Source: Adiantum capillus-veneris
Lineage: Eukaryota; Streptophyta; Polypodiopsida; Polypodiales; Pteridaceae
DNA length: 64,000 nt
Assembly: GCA_014529385.2 (NCBI GenBank)
Contig: CM043969.1
Span: 15,749,446-15,813,445 of the forward strand
Direction: 5' to 3'
The position numbers and the translations under genes are program-made. The notes beneath the pieces are model-generated. The model made no database searches. It was given only the letters and a program-made list of their open reading frames with translations, and was not told the DNA's origin. Below are positions 1 to 9,712 of the stretch, piece after piece; position 1 is the first letter of the stretch; each line of letters starts with the position of its first letter.

Positions 1-655
1 GCTGTCTCAATGAGGTATTTACACATTTCCAAACGCTTCGTTTCCACTTCTGGTTGAGAATAAGTTAACCATCTTTGCTCTAAAGTTTGGTTTGTTTTTA
101 GACTTGCTTCGTACACTTGTAATAGAGCATCTAACATCTCTAGCACTTTATCAACCAAGACCGATCCTCCTGAGGAAGCTTTCCTCGGCTTGTTGTTAAC
201 CTCAACAGTTTTACTCTCTCGCTCTTGTTTGAGTTGCTCCTTCGTTTCATGCAATTCATTTTGCATGGAAATTCGGCTGTTCAACCTTCTCGTTTTCATC
301 CTGTCTCGTTTCGCCTTCCAGGATTTCTGATGGGTTCTCACGGATAAGCTCTCATTTTCTGTGGGTATCGACAACTCGACCTTTTCCCCCATGGACTCAT
401 TTTTCCTTAAGTCCTTGGCTTGGGCTCTGGTTATCGCATTGATTTGGATCATGGGATCGGTTTTCGATCCGTTGCTTGCACTCGGTATCACTCCCACAAT
501 ATTCATAGTCGCGTTTCCTTTGCTGTCCGGATTTTTGGGCAATCTGGCAATATGTGATTCACACCACATCCGTTACAAAACCCAAAATTTTTTACTCTTT
601 CTCCTTTGAAAGGACATTTACGCTCGCAATGATCCGTACTTCCACAGCTATAGCA
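1..655 (-). pseudogene. Gypsy-A gag C-terminus and gag-pol linker, broken
   Basis: Directly downstream of an in-frame TAG (656-658) the gag frame continues with a CCHC zinc knuckle encoded at about 614-655 (CYSCGSTDHCERKC) and a second Cys-rich stretch (FCNGCGVNHILPDC). Zinc knuckles of this type bind genomic RNA for packaging. Further left, frame-shifted segments resemble the basic linker between gag and protease in Gypsy-B (for example ITRAQAKDLRK and GGSVLVDKVLEMLDALLQVYEAS). No single frame stays open, so the region is degraded. The protease itself would lie left of base 1. Confidence 0.6.
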
Positions 656-3148
656 CTATCCTATTGGTGTTTGATTTTGAGGAGGTGGTCCCATAGGTTG
701 TCCTGCTCTATTAGGATATCCTCTTGGTTTGTAATTCTGGTTTGCAATGAACATTAACGTTCTCTCGTCTACCAAATATTGATCGCTCAGAGGTTGTGCT
801 ACATACGTTGGTGGTGCCATACCCTCGCTGTTTCCCCACGGTTGATATGGTTCGTCTGCGTATATTTGCGATTCGGGTTCTGTTGCGTAATGCTCATTCG
901 GTTCCTCATAATAAGAAACTTGAAGTGTACTATTTGTTCCTGGTGATGCTTCACAAGGTTGAGCATACCTAATCATGTCCCTATTCTCCTGTGGTAATGG
1001 AGGTTGTTGACCCAACACAGGTTGAGGTCTGTCTGCTCCTGCGACCAGATTCATAGTTGGTCCAACTTGATATCTTGGAGGAGGTGGTTGGGATGGTCCT
1101 GCTGGAGGCCCATACGGTCTTTCCCTCACATAGTTTTTGTTATAAAAACACTCTTCCATGCTATGATTCATCCATTTTTGTTCTATGGCGCACCATTTCA
1201 GTACTCGTCCATTTGCAACTGGTGCTTTCGGCTGTTGTGGGCACCACGGTGTCGGATGATCCCCCCCACATGTGTCACACTTCCTTGTCTGAGACTGTCT
1301 CATTATCGGATTTGATCTCATATGTTGTTGCATTCTCTTCGTTACCTCCTCTATCAATTGATCAGCTGTTGGCATCAAGGATGCCTGGGCATCTCCCTTG
1401 GTAGAGGGTTCTCTTTTAATTGATGAAGAGCCACTAGTTACTGAATCAATATCCTCTGACACTTCCCCATATGCTTTGCAGTTATCGACAAGATATAACG
1501 ATTTCCTTGTAACCTGTTGAAACGTGCTACAGGATTTCAAGTGAAGGTCCTTTTTCAAGGTTTCATTCCTAAATCCTTTGACGAAGAGCACAAACAATCT
1601 CTCGTCCTGCGGTAATTCTCTCCTCGGGCACCTCTCAATGTATTGCTTGAATCTCAAGGTTGCTTCCTTCAATTTTTCATTCTCCCTTTGTTTAAAAGCG
1701 TATATCTACGATACAGTATTATGCTTTATACCCCGTTTTGAGAATTCTTCTGCGAACTCGCGCAATACATGTTCAATATTCGGACAAGTTTCAGGGTTTA
1801 AAGGTTGAAACCACGTTAAGGCCGTCCCTTCCAAGGTCAGCCCGAATCCCTCGTATTGAGTATGGAAATCAGTGATCTGTTCTGATCTTAAGACTTGCTT
1901 GAAGAGCGATACATGGGCATATGGATCCCCCGATCCACTATACTTCTTTGGTATGCACTTCGCTACTTGGAATGGCCTGATCCGTCTATGATATGCAGTC
2001 AATCTCATTGCTCCCATGTCTCGACTTAATCGTTCTCGTGCATCGGGGAGGTCGTAGGTTGCTCTCGTTGGCTCCCCCGCCCCAAATCTACTACTAGGAG
2101 GAAAATGTGATGGGGTGGCTGCAAATGTCGGACCTACAACCGTATGTGTAGAGATAGGAACCGCACTACCTCGATTTGTAGCCATTGATTCTCTGGAATG
2201 TAACGTTCCCATGGGGCTTGGCATCGAATAATGAGGTCGACTGAAAGAATCAGCTACATGAGTCCTCCCTCCTCCTGTGGTCAATGGTTCTGGCACGACA
2301 GTTGTAGGGGCTGGTCTTAGAGGGCTTGGAGTGACATAGTACTGGTGAAGTGGTCCCCCAAAGTACGTATATCCTTCCAATTTTTTTTTATCGATTGTTG
2401 CTGCATATCGTCTTCCATACTTGTCGTATGCTGCAATTTTCGTTTTCGCTCCCTCTGTGTAGGTGAAGACATAAAGTCTTTTCCGCTCAGTCATCTCCCC
2501 GACGTAGGGTTCCTCGCATCTATAATAGAGATCTTTCTCTCCATTATTATACTTGTATAACCCCAAGTAGACATTATCCATGTTGATTCTCAATGTTTCG
2601 TTTTCTCGCCTTAATCTCGCATTAGGTAAGCTCATTGTTGTAGCCCTTTCCTCATGTTCCTCGTCTATTTTGGCTTTTGTGCCCATCAATCCCCACTTGT
2701 CTACAATGTTAGGATTCAGGACTACCAAGTACATGATACCCTCGTCATCTAGGTACCTGTCTCCGCTATAGCTCATAGGCACTAAGTCCCTGAACTCACT
2801 TGGTCTCTCTTCTATTTTCACACAGTAGCGGTCCATACCATCTTTGTATATCTTGGCACCTTGCTTGTTGTCATATTGATACTTGATGAACAATAGCTTT
2901 AGTGTGGCCGAGGGGTCCGATGGTCTTGCTGCCATGTTTTCTCTCCCGTTTAGTTTTATTTGTCCCAAGTGTTTTGTGAAATACTCGGAAGATCTCTCTG
3001 AAGAAGTATCGGAGATGACTTCTTCAAGGATCGGCTCTAACGGTTGCACTATCCCTTGGTTTACACTCTCCTCCGTTGATGCAACACTCGTTTGATCCAC
3101 TAAATTTAGGTTTCTGGTGTTGATTTGTTTTCTCGATCTCAAAAACAT
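656..3148 (-). pseudogene. gag: Gypsy-A gag polyprotein (one in-frame nonsense codon)
   Basis: The gag starts with MFLRSRKQ at 3148; most gag starts in this window have the form M-x-LRS-(G/R)-(R/K), which supports this start. The first 480 codons end at a TAG at 1706-1708 and the same frame resumes for about 350 codons to a second TAG at 656-658. The capsid-like retrotransposon-gag domain covers roughly residues 388-570 (KKYSGSGDPYAHVSLFKQV, then GLTLEGTALTWFQPL). The first stop sits after HNTVS, where Gypsy-B has HNTVSQIHKF, so it is most simply a CAG-to-TAG change of a conserved Gln. A Cys-rich CDTCGGDHPTPWC lies near the C-terminus. The protein would form virus-like particles in the cytoplasm. 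It is not functional as one chain unless the stops are read through. Confidence 0.8.
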
Positions 3149-4704
3149 GAAGAAAGCAGGATTTACTGACTGAATCCAAACCTCTTACCTGGAGATGGAA
3201 AGATCTTCCAATTCCGGCGACTGCATGGACTGTTACTTGACCGGTCTCTGCAAATGAATACACTGTATGTCTATGAGATCACTGTATCATTCCAACTGTC
3301 AGCAGATTCAACACTTCAAAATGATCTCAACACAATTTTGCTTGCAGATTATTGACAATATGTCCAATTTGAGTTTTGACAACTCCTGGTATCTTGTATA
3401 ACCTAGGTCTATGAGCAGGTCAAAATTGAGCTGGATCTGGGCCAGAGGTACACCGATCGTGATCGTACTTCTGAGCCCAAATCAGTTGAAACTTCACCAG
3501 TTTGTTCACTAGGCTATTTTAAGACTACCTTCTAGACACTTTTGTATTTGGACTCAAAAAAGTCAAGTTTTTACCAATTCTTGGTTGGATGTGCCTATTT
3601 TTCCAAATTTATCAGTTTGACTGGATTTTGATGTTTGATTTGGGATTTGAGAGATACCTGGGGTTGTCTTGTGTACAGGCTATCCCTCTGTATGGTTCCT
3701 TCCCAGTTTTGATGTGTTTTGGTCTACTGAAAGTCACTTTCTAAGTCCGTTTAGCAATTTTTGACTTGGATCTGTGTTCCGATGGTTTGACAGGTATTTT
3801 GAGGTTTCTGGCTCTAGGTCATTTAGACTTTTATGTTTGTATACACCTGAGGATCCCACAGATGAAATCTGGTCCAATTCTGGCACTTAGGTACATCGAT
3901 CGTGATCGTACTTTTGAGCCCAAATCAGACCAAACTTGGCATGCTTGTAGACACTGATGTTTTAAGGCTATCCCCAAAGTCTTTTTGCATTTGGATCACC
4001 AAAAGTCAAGATTTAGCAGTTTCTGTGTCTGTCAGGCTAGTTTTACCTAAGTGGCCTGATTTTCTTGGTTTTTGATGTTTTTGGGTGTGGTTGCTTTAGA
4101 CAAAGTTTTTTAGAATCTTATCAGGAAGGCACATGTCAAATCTGGTCCAAATCTGGCACTTAGGTACATCGATCGCGATCGTAGTACCTGGGCCAAATCT
4201 GATGAAATTTTGTATGCTCCCTCTGACAAGTGCTTCCTAGTGTTTTGTGCTACCACTTTGTGATTTGAATCAATATCAATCCTGTTTGGTCAGATTTTCA
4301 GAATTTCAGAGTCTTATGGCTTTTTTGGCCAAAGTTATGATTTTTTGGTTTCTCGACTCTAACTTTTGTCCCAAATCTGATTGGAATGTGATTTGTCCTA
4401 CTCCTAAGTACAGAACTGAAAAAACATAAGAAAATGAATCAAACAAAACAAACACGACGGATTTCGGGTGAGATTTCAGTACTCAATTGAATTAGAGAAA
4501 TTGAAGAGAAAAAATGCTTTAACACATTCACTCGCAGCTCCCTAAATCTCCTAAGAGAGGATCTAGCCGATCCACTGGCTCTAGACTCCACTAGGCTCTA
4601 AACCCTTGTCTAACAGTCTAACTGAGGTGTAAAATGGATTTGTGGATTGATCTTCTTTAAGGAGTCTAATTGCCCACTCTGTCACTCATCACCTAAGGTG
4701 CATT
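3149..4704 (-). repeat. Gypsy-A leader with three CGATCG(C/T)GATCG palindrome units
   Basis: This is the non-coding stretch between primer-binding site and gag. Three units of about 100 bp carry a palindromic core at 3454-3465, 3896-3907 and 4170-4181. The last is a perfect 12-bp palindrome (CGATCGCGATCG); the other two have T for the central C. The flanks are also shared: upstream a form of TCTGGTCCAAATCTGGCAC, the core preceded by GGTACA, and downstream GCCCAAATC then AAACTT. Core spacings are about 442 and 274 bp. I see no other gene or open frame with codon-like character here. Confidence 0.75.
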
Positions 4705-4721
4705 CCCCGGCAACGGCGCCA
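4705..4721 (-). other. Gypsy-A primer-binding site (tRNA-Asp type)
   Basis: The minus strand reads TGGCGCCGTTGCCGGGG one base inside the LTR end. This is complementary to the 3' end of plant tRNA-Asp(GUC) as I remember it (ending CCCCGGCAACGGCGCCA), the primer of Athila-like gypsy elements. It fixes element orientation and the LTR boundary. Confidence 0.88.
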
Positions 4722-5054
4722 ATGTTTGCGGGTCGCCGCGACGGACGTCGATAGCATAGCTCTCAATCATCAACATATTTATCAATACACAGGAAGCGAC
4801 TCGGATGAGGCATGGAAACTCACTAGGGTGTCAATCCTAATGAAGTGAACTCGAAGAGATGCAACTTACTAACTCTATAAGAAAATCAAATGCATTACCG
4901 CCAAGTAATCTGCCTATGTCCTCCTACACCGTTCTTCAGTCATCACGCCCGTTTACCATGCAAATCATATCGGAATCGCATGAAACTTGAAGGGAAGCTA
5001 TAGGGGACTATCAGGAACATATCCTATCACTTACACAGCATTCTGGAGAGGTAC

Positions 5055-5070
5055 AACGATCGTGATCGTT
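5055..5070. repeat. Family-A palindrome copy inside the LTR
   Basis: AACGATCGTGATCGTT is palindromic except for the one off-centre pair where T replaces C of the CGCG core. It has the same CGATCG arms as the leader copies, which places the motif in both transcribed leader and LTR. Confidence 0.7.
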
Positions 5071-5416
5071 CGTCCCAAAGTCAGCAAAAATAGCGAACAG
5101 ATGATCCTAATGGGTCGTTTTAGGGTCTCTAAAGCCTCTCCTAGGGTCAAAACAACATAAAACACGCATATAGACACTCAAAATAGCGATTTAAGGCCTC
5201 AAGGTCATAGTTGAAAACCTACACCGAATCTTGAATGATTACACTTGAATGAAAGAGCAAGACGAGAGGAACAGAATGCAATAATCAAATCTGAGTTTGG
5301 ATTACCGTAGCCGCAATGGCGAAGATTACAAGTTTGAACAAGAAGGAGATTATAAACGTACGCTGTCTTCTCAGTTCTCCATTCAAAAGATTATCCTCAA
5401 ACTTACAAAAAATGAC

Positions 5417-5425
5417 CTTTATAGA
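5417..5425 (-). promoter_or_regulatory. TATA-like box of Gypsy-A LTR
   Basis: The minus strand reads CTATAAAGG about 100 bp inside the 5' end of the LTR, a usual place for a plant LTR promoter. The call rests on the motif and its position only. Confidence 0.45.
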
Positions 5426-5520
5426 TTAGGTCTTTACAAAATGGCTTGTCCGGCCATAAGCCCCTAATCTTAAAACTGGCTCTCTAATATACAATTGCTC
5501 CCATAAGAATAATCATACAT

Positions 5521-6304
5521 CCTTGACAATTTCTTGGCTTATAGATACTTCTTTACAAAAGAATTTTACAATGATTTCTGAGAAAAATATGGTCCTTCTG
5601 GCCACGGCCGCTTGTTGCTTCGTCCACCAAACAGTCATTGCCCAAGTGAATGTCCTGGCAATTGCACCTGGCGGCATTCTGTACTTTTGTGGCCTCTTCG
5701 TACACATGTGGAAGTATTGGTTGTACAACTGACTCATGGCTGCTACTCTTGGGTTTGCAATATCTTCAAAGGTGTAGTTTCCTTTCTTCTCATTGTACAC
5801 CTTGACCTCATCCCTTCTTTTAGTTACACTATCCCCCTTGTTGGAGAGGTCTAGTGCATCTGCTACAACCTGCTCAGTGATGATTATTTTTGTTTCTGGC
5901 CTGCCTTGTAGATCTGTTACTTTGGCAACTCCATCTTCTTTGATGGTTGTCACAAACTCCCAGACTCTCTTTATGTCCACCCCTGCCGGTACTGCTTCAA
6001 AGTAGTTGTGGAGATCAATCTTCTCCAAGTACCTGGCCATCTTGCTTCTTACGAACTCATTGAGTTCTCACGGCAGCATTGGTAGCTCGATCACATTCCC
6101 TTCAGTGTCTTTGAACACTCCTTGGTAGATCTTTAGGTCGTTGGACTCTAACAGATCTTCTTGGATCCATGTGCAGGTGGTCTTTAGTGTTCCTTCTGGT
6201 ATGACGAGGGGCTCCACTTCTTCTAGGTAGTCCTTAATGGTCATTCTTTTCTTCTTTGCCGGTGATTTCGCGGTGCCATAGATCCTGTTGCACTCAGTAG
6301 TCCG
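5521..6304 (-). pseudogene. ORF-X: extra 3' ORF of Gypsy-B, truncated
   Basis: The frame is open from about 6304 and has a plausible Met at 6244 (MTIKDYLEEVEP). It runs to the Gypsy-A LTR, whose own bases supply the terminal TGA, so the natural C-terminus is missing. One in-frame TGA lies near 6068 (after ELPMLP). The visible protein is about 240 residues, with no signal peptide, transmembrane segment or known catalytic motif. A homologous, also broken copy lies in Gypsy-C1 (31250-31800): YQGVFKDTEGN versus FTGRFKSEEGH, and AGVDIKRVWEFVTTIKEDG versus CGVDFKAYELLSTIKEDG. It occupies the place where Athila elements carry an env-like ORF, but nothing here looks like an envelope. The overall pattern distantly recalls the 'putative plant transposon protein' domains of plant retroelements. 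Function unknown; DNA or RNA binding is only a guess. Confidence 0.6.
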
Positions 6305-6446
6305 AAGTTAGCGTTTTTTTCCATATTAGCTGAGAAACTGAGTTTTAACTATCCAAATGACTTGAAAATTGAAAATAAAGCTTAAAAAGAACTTGTGAAG
6401 CTGTGCATGTGCTCACAGTGCAAATCTGGCCAAAAATTTCCATTTA

Positions 6447-7322
6447 GACATCCTACGCGTAGGATGTATTTTATTCAGAATTGGTTGATACTTGACATGC
6501 TGGTAGTGCATGGCTTATGGAGCATGGCTACATGCTTGGATTTGGATTTGGATATCAAAAAGTGGATTTTTTGGTTGATTCAGGCTTTAGGTCACAAATT
6601 GGGTAGAAAGTCCATAACAGGTAGTAATTGATGTCCAAATGGGTTGAAAATTGGTATATGGGCTCTTTGCACCATGGTATTGGCTCCCATGATGTCACTC
6701 TTTGCACAGAAGGCCTAAATTATGTTGGAGACATCCTACGCGTAGGATGTCTTTTTAATCAAAATGACATGAGATTTGTTCTGTGGGTAGTCCTTGGCCT
6801 CTGGAACATGGCTATGCTCTTGGATTTGGATCTGGACAAGTATTGATGCTTGTAAGAGCCTGTGTAGTATTTTTGGGCTCCAAAAGTGTATCTTGAAGGT
6901 GTTGGGGGTCAAAAATGATTAGAATATCTTCAAAATTGATATATGAGCTCTTGATGATGAGGTGATTGGATTTGGAATGAGCAACCATTCTTTGAAGGCC
7001 AAAAATGTCAAATAGACATCCTACGTGTAGGATGTCTACTTCACCAATTTTTTCTTCTGACCACACAGATTGACTGGTGAGGTGCTTGTGAATGTGTTGT
7101 CCAAGTTTCATGTGATTTGGACAAGATTTGGTAGGTCTATGGCCCATTATTGCCTCTATACCCTAACTTTGCGTTTTTTTCATGCATATGAGGTCAATTT
7201 TGGTCCAAATGTGATGAGACTTGGTGGATAGCATGTAAAGATCATTCAGAAAATGTGTATGATGAAAAATGTTGGAATATGTGCCCAGAAATTCCCTTGA
7301 GACATCCTACACGTAGGATGTC
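6447..7322. repeat. Family-B palindrome array, four copies at about 285 bp spacing (3' region)
   Basis: Four copies of a 22-bp palindrome lie at 6447-6467 (last base lost), 6730-6751, 7015-7036 and 7301-7322. The consensus is the 11-mer GACATCCTACG followed by its reverse complement. Start-to-start spacings are 283, 285 and 286 bp. The DNA between the cores is recognisably repeated (for example CTTGGATTTGGAT, GGCTCTTTGCAC/GAGCTCTTGATG) but far more diverged than the cores. The only core differences are transitions within CGCG (CGTG, CACG), as expected from methyl-cytosine deamination. Confidence 0.9.
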
Positions 7323-8780
7323 TCCTGATGATTTTTTCATGGATTGTGCTCCTAGTGCTTGCCCTTAGTCCCCCTGAGTCCCTTTCAAGCCTAATTTCAA
7401 CAAAAAAATCAAATGGATAGAGAATAACTCCATGTGTGGACTTCAGAGCCTCCGAGCCGTTTTCTGACTTTTGGAGTGCTTTTTGGCGATGAAATTTCTT
7501 GATGTTGGTCTCCATAGCTTCCCGATCCCTTGGGGATCCTTGTCATATGGTTTTTGTCAACTTTGGCTTCACCGTAGCTTCATTTGGTAATTTGTCGCTC
7601 TAGAAGCACCCGTGGTTGCGTTTACTTATCTTCGATGATTTGTGGTGGTCTACCACCATAGGACTTGGTTGTTGATGGTCTAGGAAAGCTGCTCGTGAAG
7701 TTTGGTGGCAAACGGGCATGCGGTTTGGCCGCAAGAGCAATTTGACGCTTTGTGTGTCTGATGCCGTTTCTGAAGTTTAGTGCCGCTTCGGGTCACTTTT
7801 TGGTCATGCGGGTCACATAGACTTGAAGAGCATGTCAAGATTCTCCTACCCATGAATTTTGGTAGCATTTGGTCGCCTTTTCATCGATTTCCCATTTGGT
7901 GGCCTCTTGCGGGATTTTAGGAATTAGGGTTTTTCCCGATGGTTTTCTACTGCCTTTGGACATCCAGGACTGGTCTCTTATGCTAGAGTAATCTGCTGAT
8001 GAAGTCTCGTTGCTTTTGGGTTAGCCGTTAGGTCGCCGTCTCTACTTGTAGGTCTCTACCGCCCGCTTTGTGTGTGATCCCTATGCTAGTTTTCGCGACA
8101 TAATGACAAACATGCGCGAAAAGCTCAAGGTTGTGAGCCTACCTCTCATGTCTGAAGCTCGTCGGGTAGTCGTGTGCGTCGTAGAAGCTGCTGGAAGGTT
8201 CGTCCGCTCTAGGTGGCAGAAGCTCTCTCCACAAAGTCAATAGTGAAAATGAGCTAAAAATGAGGTGAAATTTCTTTATAATGGAGGTCCGCGAACCACT
8301 TTTCATGAAATTTGACATGTGCTCCTATCTTCTTGCGAGATGCGGTTTAGGCTCAAAAATTTCTTGATTTGGACTCCATTTGCTCTGTTTACCAGAAATT
8401 TGGCATTTCGGTCAAAACCTAGCCAAAACACGCTTTCCGCTCCAGTCTCATAAGTGCACCTCCACTGTACCATAGGTTGTTCTATTGTCACTGATCATCC
8501 CCATATTTTTTTTTTCATTACAACCGTTTTTCACCTGCTTTTTGTATTTTTGAAGTTTTTCTGCCGAAAATTAGTAAAATTAAAAGGAAAATAGCAATTC
8601 AAACCCAGAAAATCCCCAAAAATCATAATAAATCACAAACATCACCGCAAAACATTATATACACTCACATGAAATTTTTATGCCCAGATTTCTCCGTTTT
8701 ACCAATATTTTGCCCGAAAAATGGCTATTTCTACTTACATCCACACACCTAGGGACTTGATTTGGCGTTTGGCCCCATAT
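7323..8780 (-). other. Gypsy-B 3' non-coding tract
   Basis: There is no supportable coding sequence on either strand. Low-complexity A/T patches occur near 8500-8650. The tract lies between the palindrome array and the end of the pol tail, and has a positional counterpart in Gypsy-C1 (32387-33805). Weak local similarity between them (around 8150-8260 and 33070-33170) suggests a shared but fast-changing 3' UTR. No palindrome core was seen in this part. Confidence 0.5.
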
Positions 8781-8782
8781 AC

Positions 8783-8986
8783 CTATAGATACATGCTGTA
8801 TAAGGGCATATGTTCTTGGGTTTTTCCAGAAAAGTTTGCAATCAAACAACAACCCTTAAAATGGTTGAAAATCATGCCCTTTTTTGCTCTTTCTGCTATT
8901 GGTTCCGCATTTGAGAATGCCTCCCCCCCTCCTAGCCGGAGTCCTCCGGGACGACAATGTATCGCCTCGGAGTATGTGCCGTGCAT
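8783..8986 (-). pseudogene. End of Gypsy-B pol tail with conserved purine-rich codons
   Basis: The short frame MHGTYSEAIHCRPGG...RLGGGEAF aligns with the last coding stretch of Gypsy-C1 (MHRHNCSTHVRSHPGERH then LGGVEG) and Gypsy-C2 (MHRHDCSTHAHSRPGVRH then LGGVEG). The DNA encoding LGG(G/V)E is a purine run (CTAGGAGGGGGGGAGGC on the minus strand, 8919-8935). It keeps its purine character in all three elements. It may simply encode the conserved C-terminus, or it may double as an internal polypurine tract. It is separated from the main tail by degraded sequence. Confidence 0.5.
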
Positions 8987-9154
8987 AGGTTGACAAATTT
9001 GTGCTAATGCTTGGCCGATTAATGTGGCCCTATTTTATGAATACTCGGTCATTGCATGGAAAAATTAATGCTGTGCAAGAGAAGGTAATAAGCAAGATGC
9101 TTATTGGCATTCGCCGTCGAGGTTTCCTGTTTTCTTTGCAAGTAACAGCTGTAA

Positions 9155-9602
9155 CTATACTGCTCTCTGTTTAATTGTCTTTTTTGCAAAAGGCAATTGC
9201 TTTGCCGACACTGTTGATATAGCCGTAGCTGTTTCTATGGAGAGGATTGGCTTGGCCGGAATGGCCGTGGACCGTATTGCCTTTGCTTTCCATTGGTATT
9301 TTGTTGTTGCCAGTTTTTGTAGATGTTTTGCTACTTCCTTTGTTGCTGATTGGCATCCACCTAATTCGGTTGCCTTTTTTCCAATGCAGATGTCTGCCTT
9401 CCGTTGTTGCTTGTACTGAAGGGAGTTCCTTTTGCTTTTGTTTTGGTATCCAAATGCGAGTGACATTTGGGTTATTGCTGAGCATTTTCTTTGGGATCCA
9501 TATCTGTTTTATGCCCTTGGTTTTTCGTTGAACTATCTGCTTTGGTTGAATTCTTTCGTTGCATTGTTGTTTGTTTGCCATGTCATTTCTATCCTTCTGC
9601 AT
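9155..9602 (-). pseudogene. Gypsy-B post-PR2 tail with IWIPK repeats
   Basis: A Lys/Gln-rich frame contains two copies of the pentapeptide IWIPK (KQIWIPKKML and TRIWIPKQKQ). It is in a different frame from the upstream PR2 ORF, so there is at least one indel between 9602 and 9713; a second overlapping frame (9155-9466) points to another. The same repeated peptide occurs after PR2 in Gypsy-C1, C2 and D and at the end of TRG-1. Its role is unknown; a short linear binding motif is one possibility. No catalytic motif is visible. Confidence 0.55.
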
Positions 9603-9712
9603 CCAGACTTGTTTCTATTGTTTTGGTAATCGAGGTCTTTGCATTGCGGTTTGCGACTTCATATGTCTGTAATTAGCATGGTTGGATTTTACCTGTCTGT
9701 TGGTCTTGGGTA

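Larger units (their letters stand above)
1..5520 (-). mobile_element. Gypsy-A: 5' part of an Athila-like Ty3/gypsy retrotransposon
   Basis: Read on the minus strand the order is LTR (5520 to 4723), tRNA-Asp-type primer-binding site (4721 to 4705), a 1.5 kb leader with CGCG palindromes, then gag (from 3148) running toward the left edge. Protease, RT and integrase would lie outside the window. The element appears to be inserted in ORF-X of Gypsy-B, because that reading frame runs directly into the LTR start at 5520. The 5 bp just right of the LTR (5521-5525, TCCTT) would be one copy of the target-site duplication; the other copy is outside the window. Confidence 0.8.
4723..5520 (-). repeat. Gypsy-A 5' LTR
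   Basis: The plus strand begins TGTTTGCGGG just outside the primer-binding site and ends ATCATACA, so the minus strand runs TGTATGAT to GCAAACA, a TG...CA LTR of about 798 bp. A TATA-like box reading CTATAAAGG on the minus strand lies at 5417-5425. A copy of the family palindrome lies at 5055-5070. The 3' LTR is outside the window, so the right boundary is inferred from the TG/CA ends and from the break it makes in ORF-X. Confidence 0.65.

Noticed and set aside
5521-6304. ORF-X as an envelope-like gene (Athila position)
   Set aside because: No signal peptide, transmembrane segment or Cys-rich ectodomain pattern is visible in the available part.
6447-7322. Regularly spaced repeats resembling a CRISPR array
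   Set aside because: Spacers are about 260 bp, similar to each other, and lie in a plant retrotransposon; there are no cas genes.
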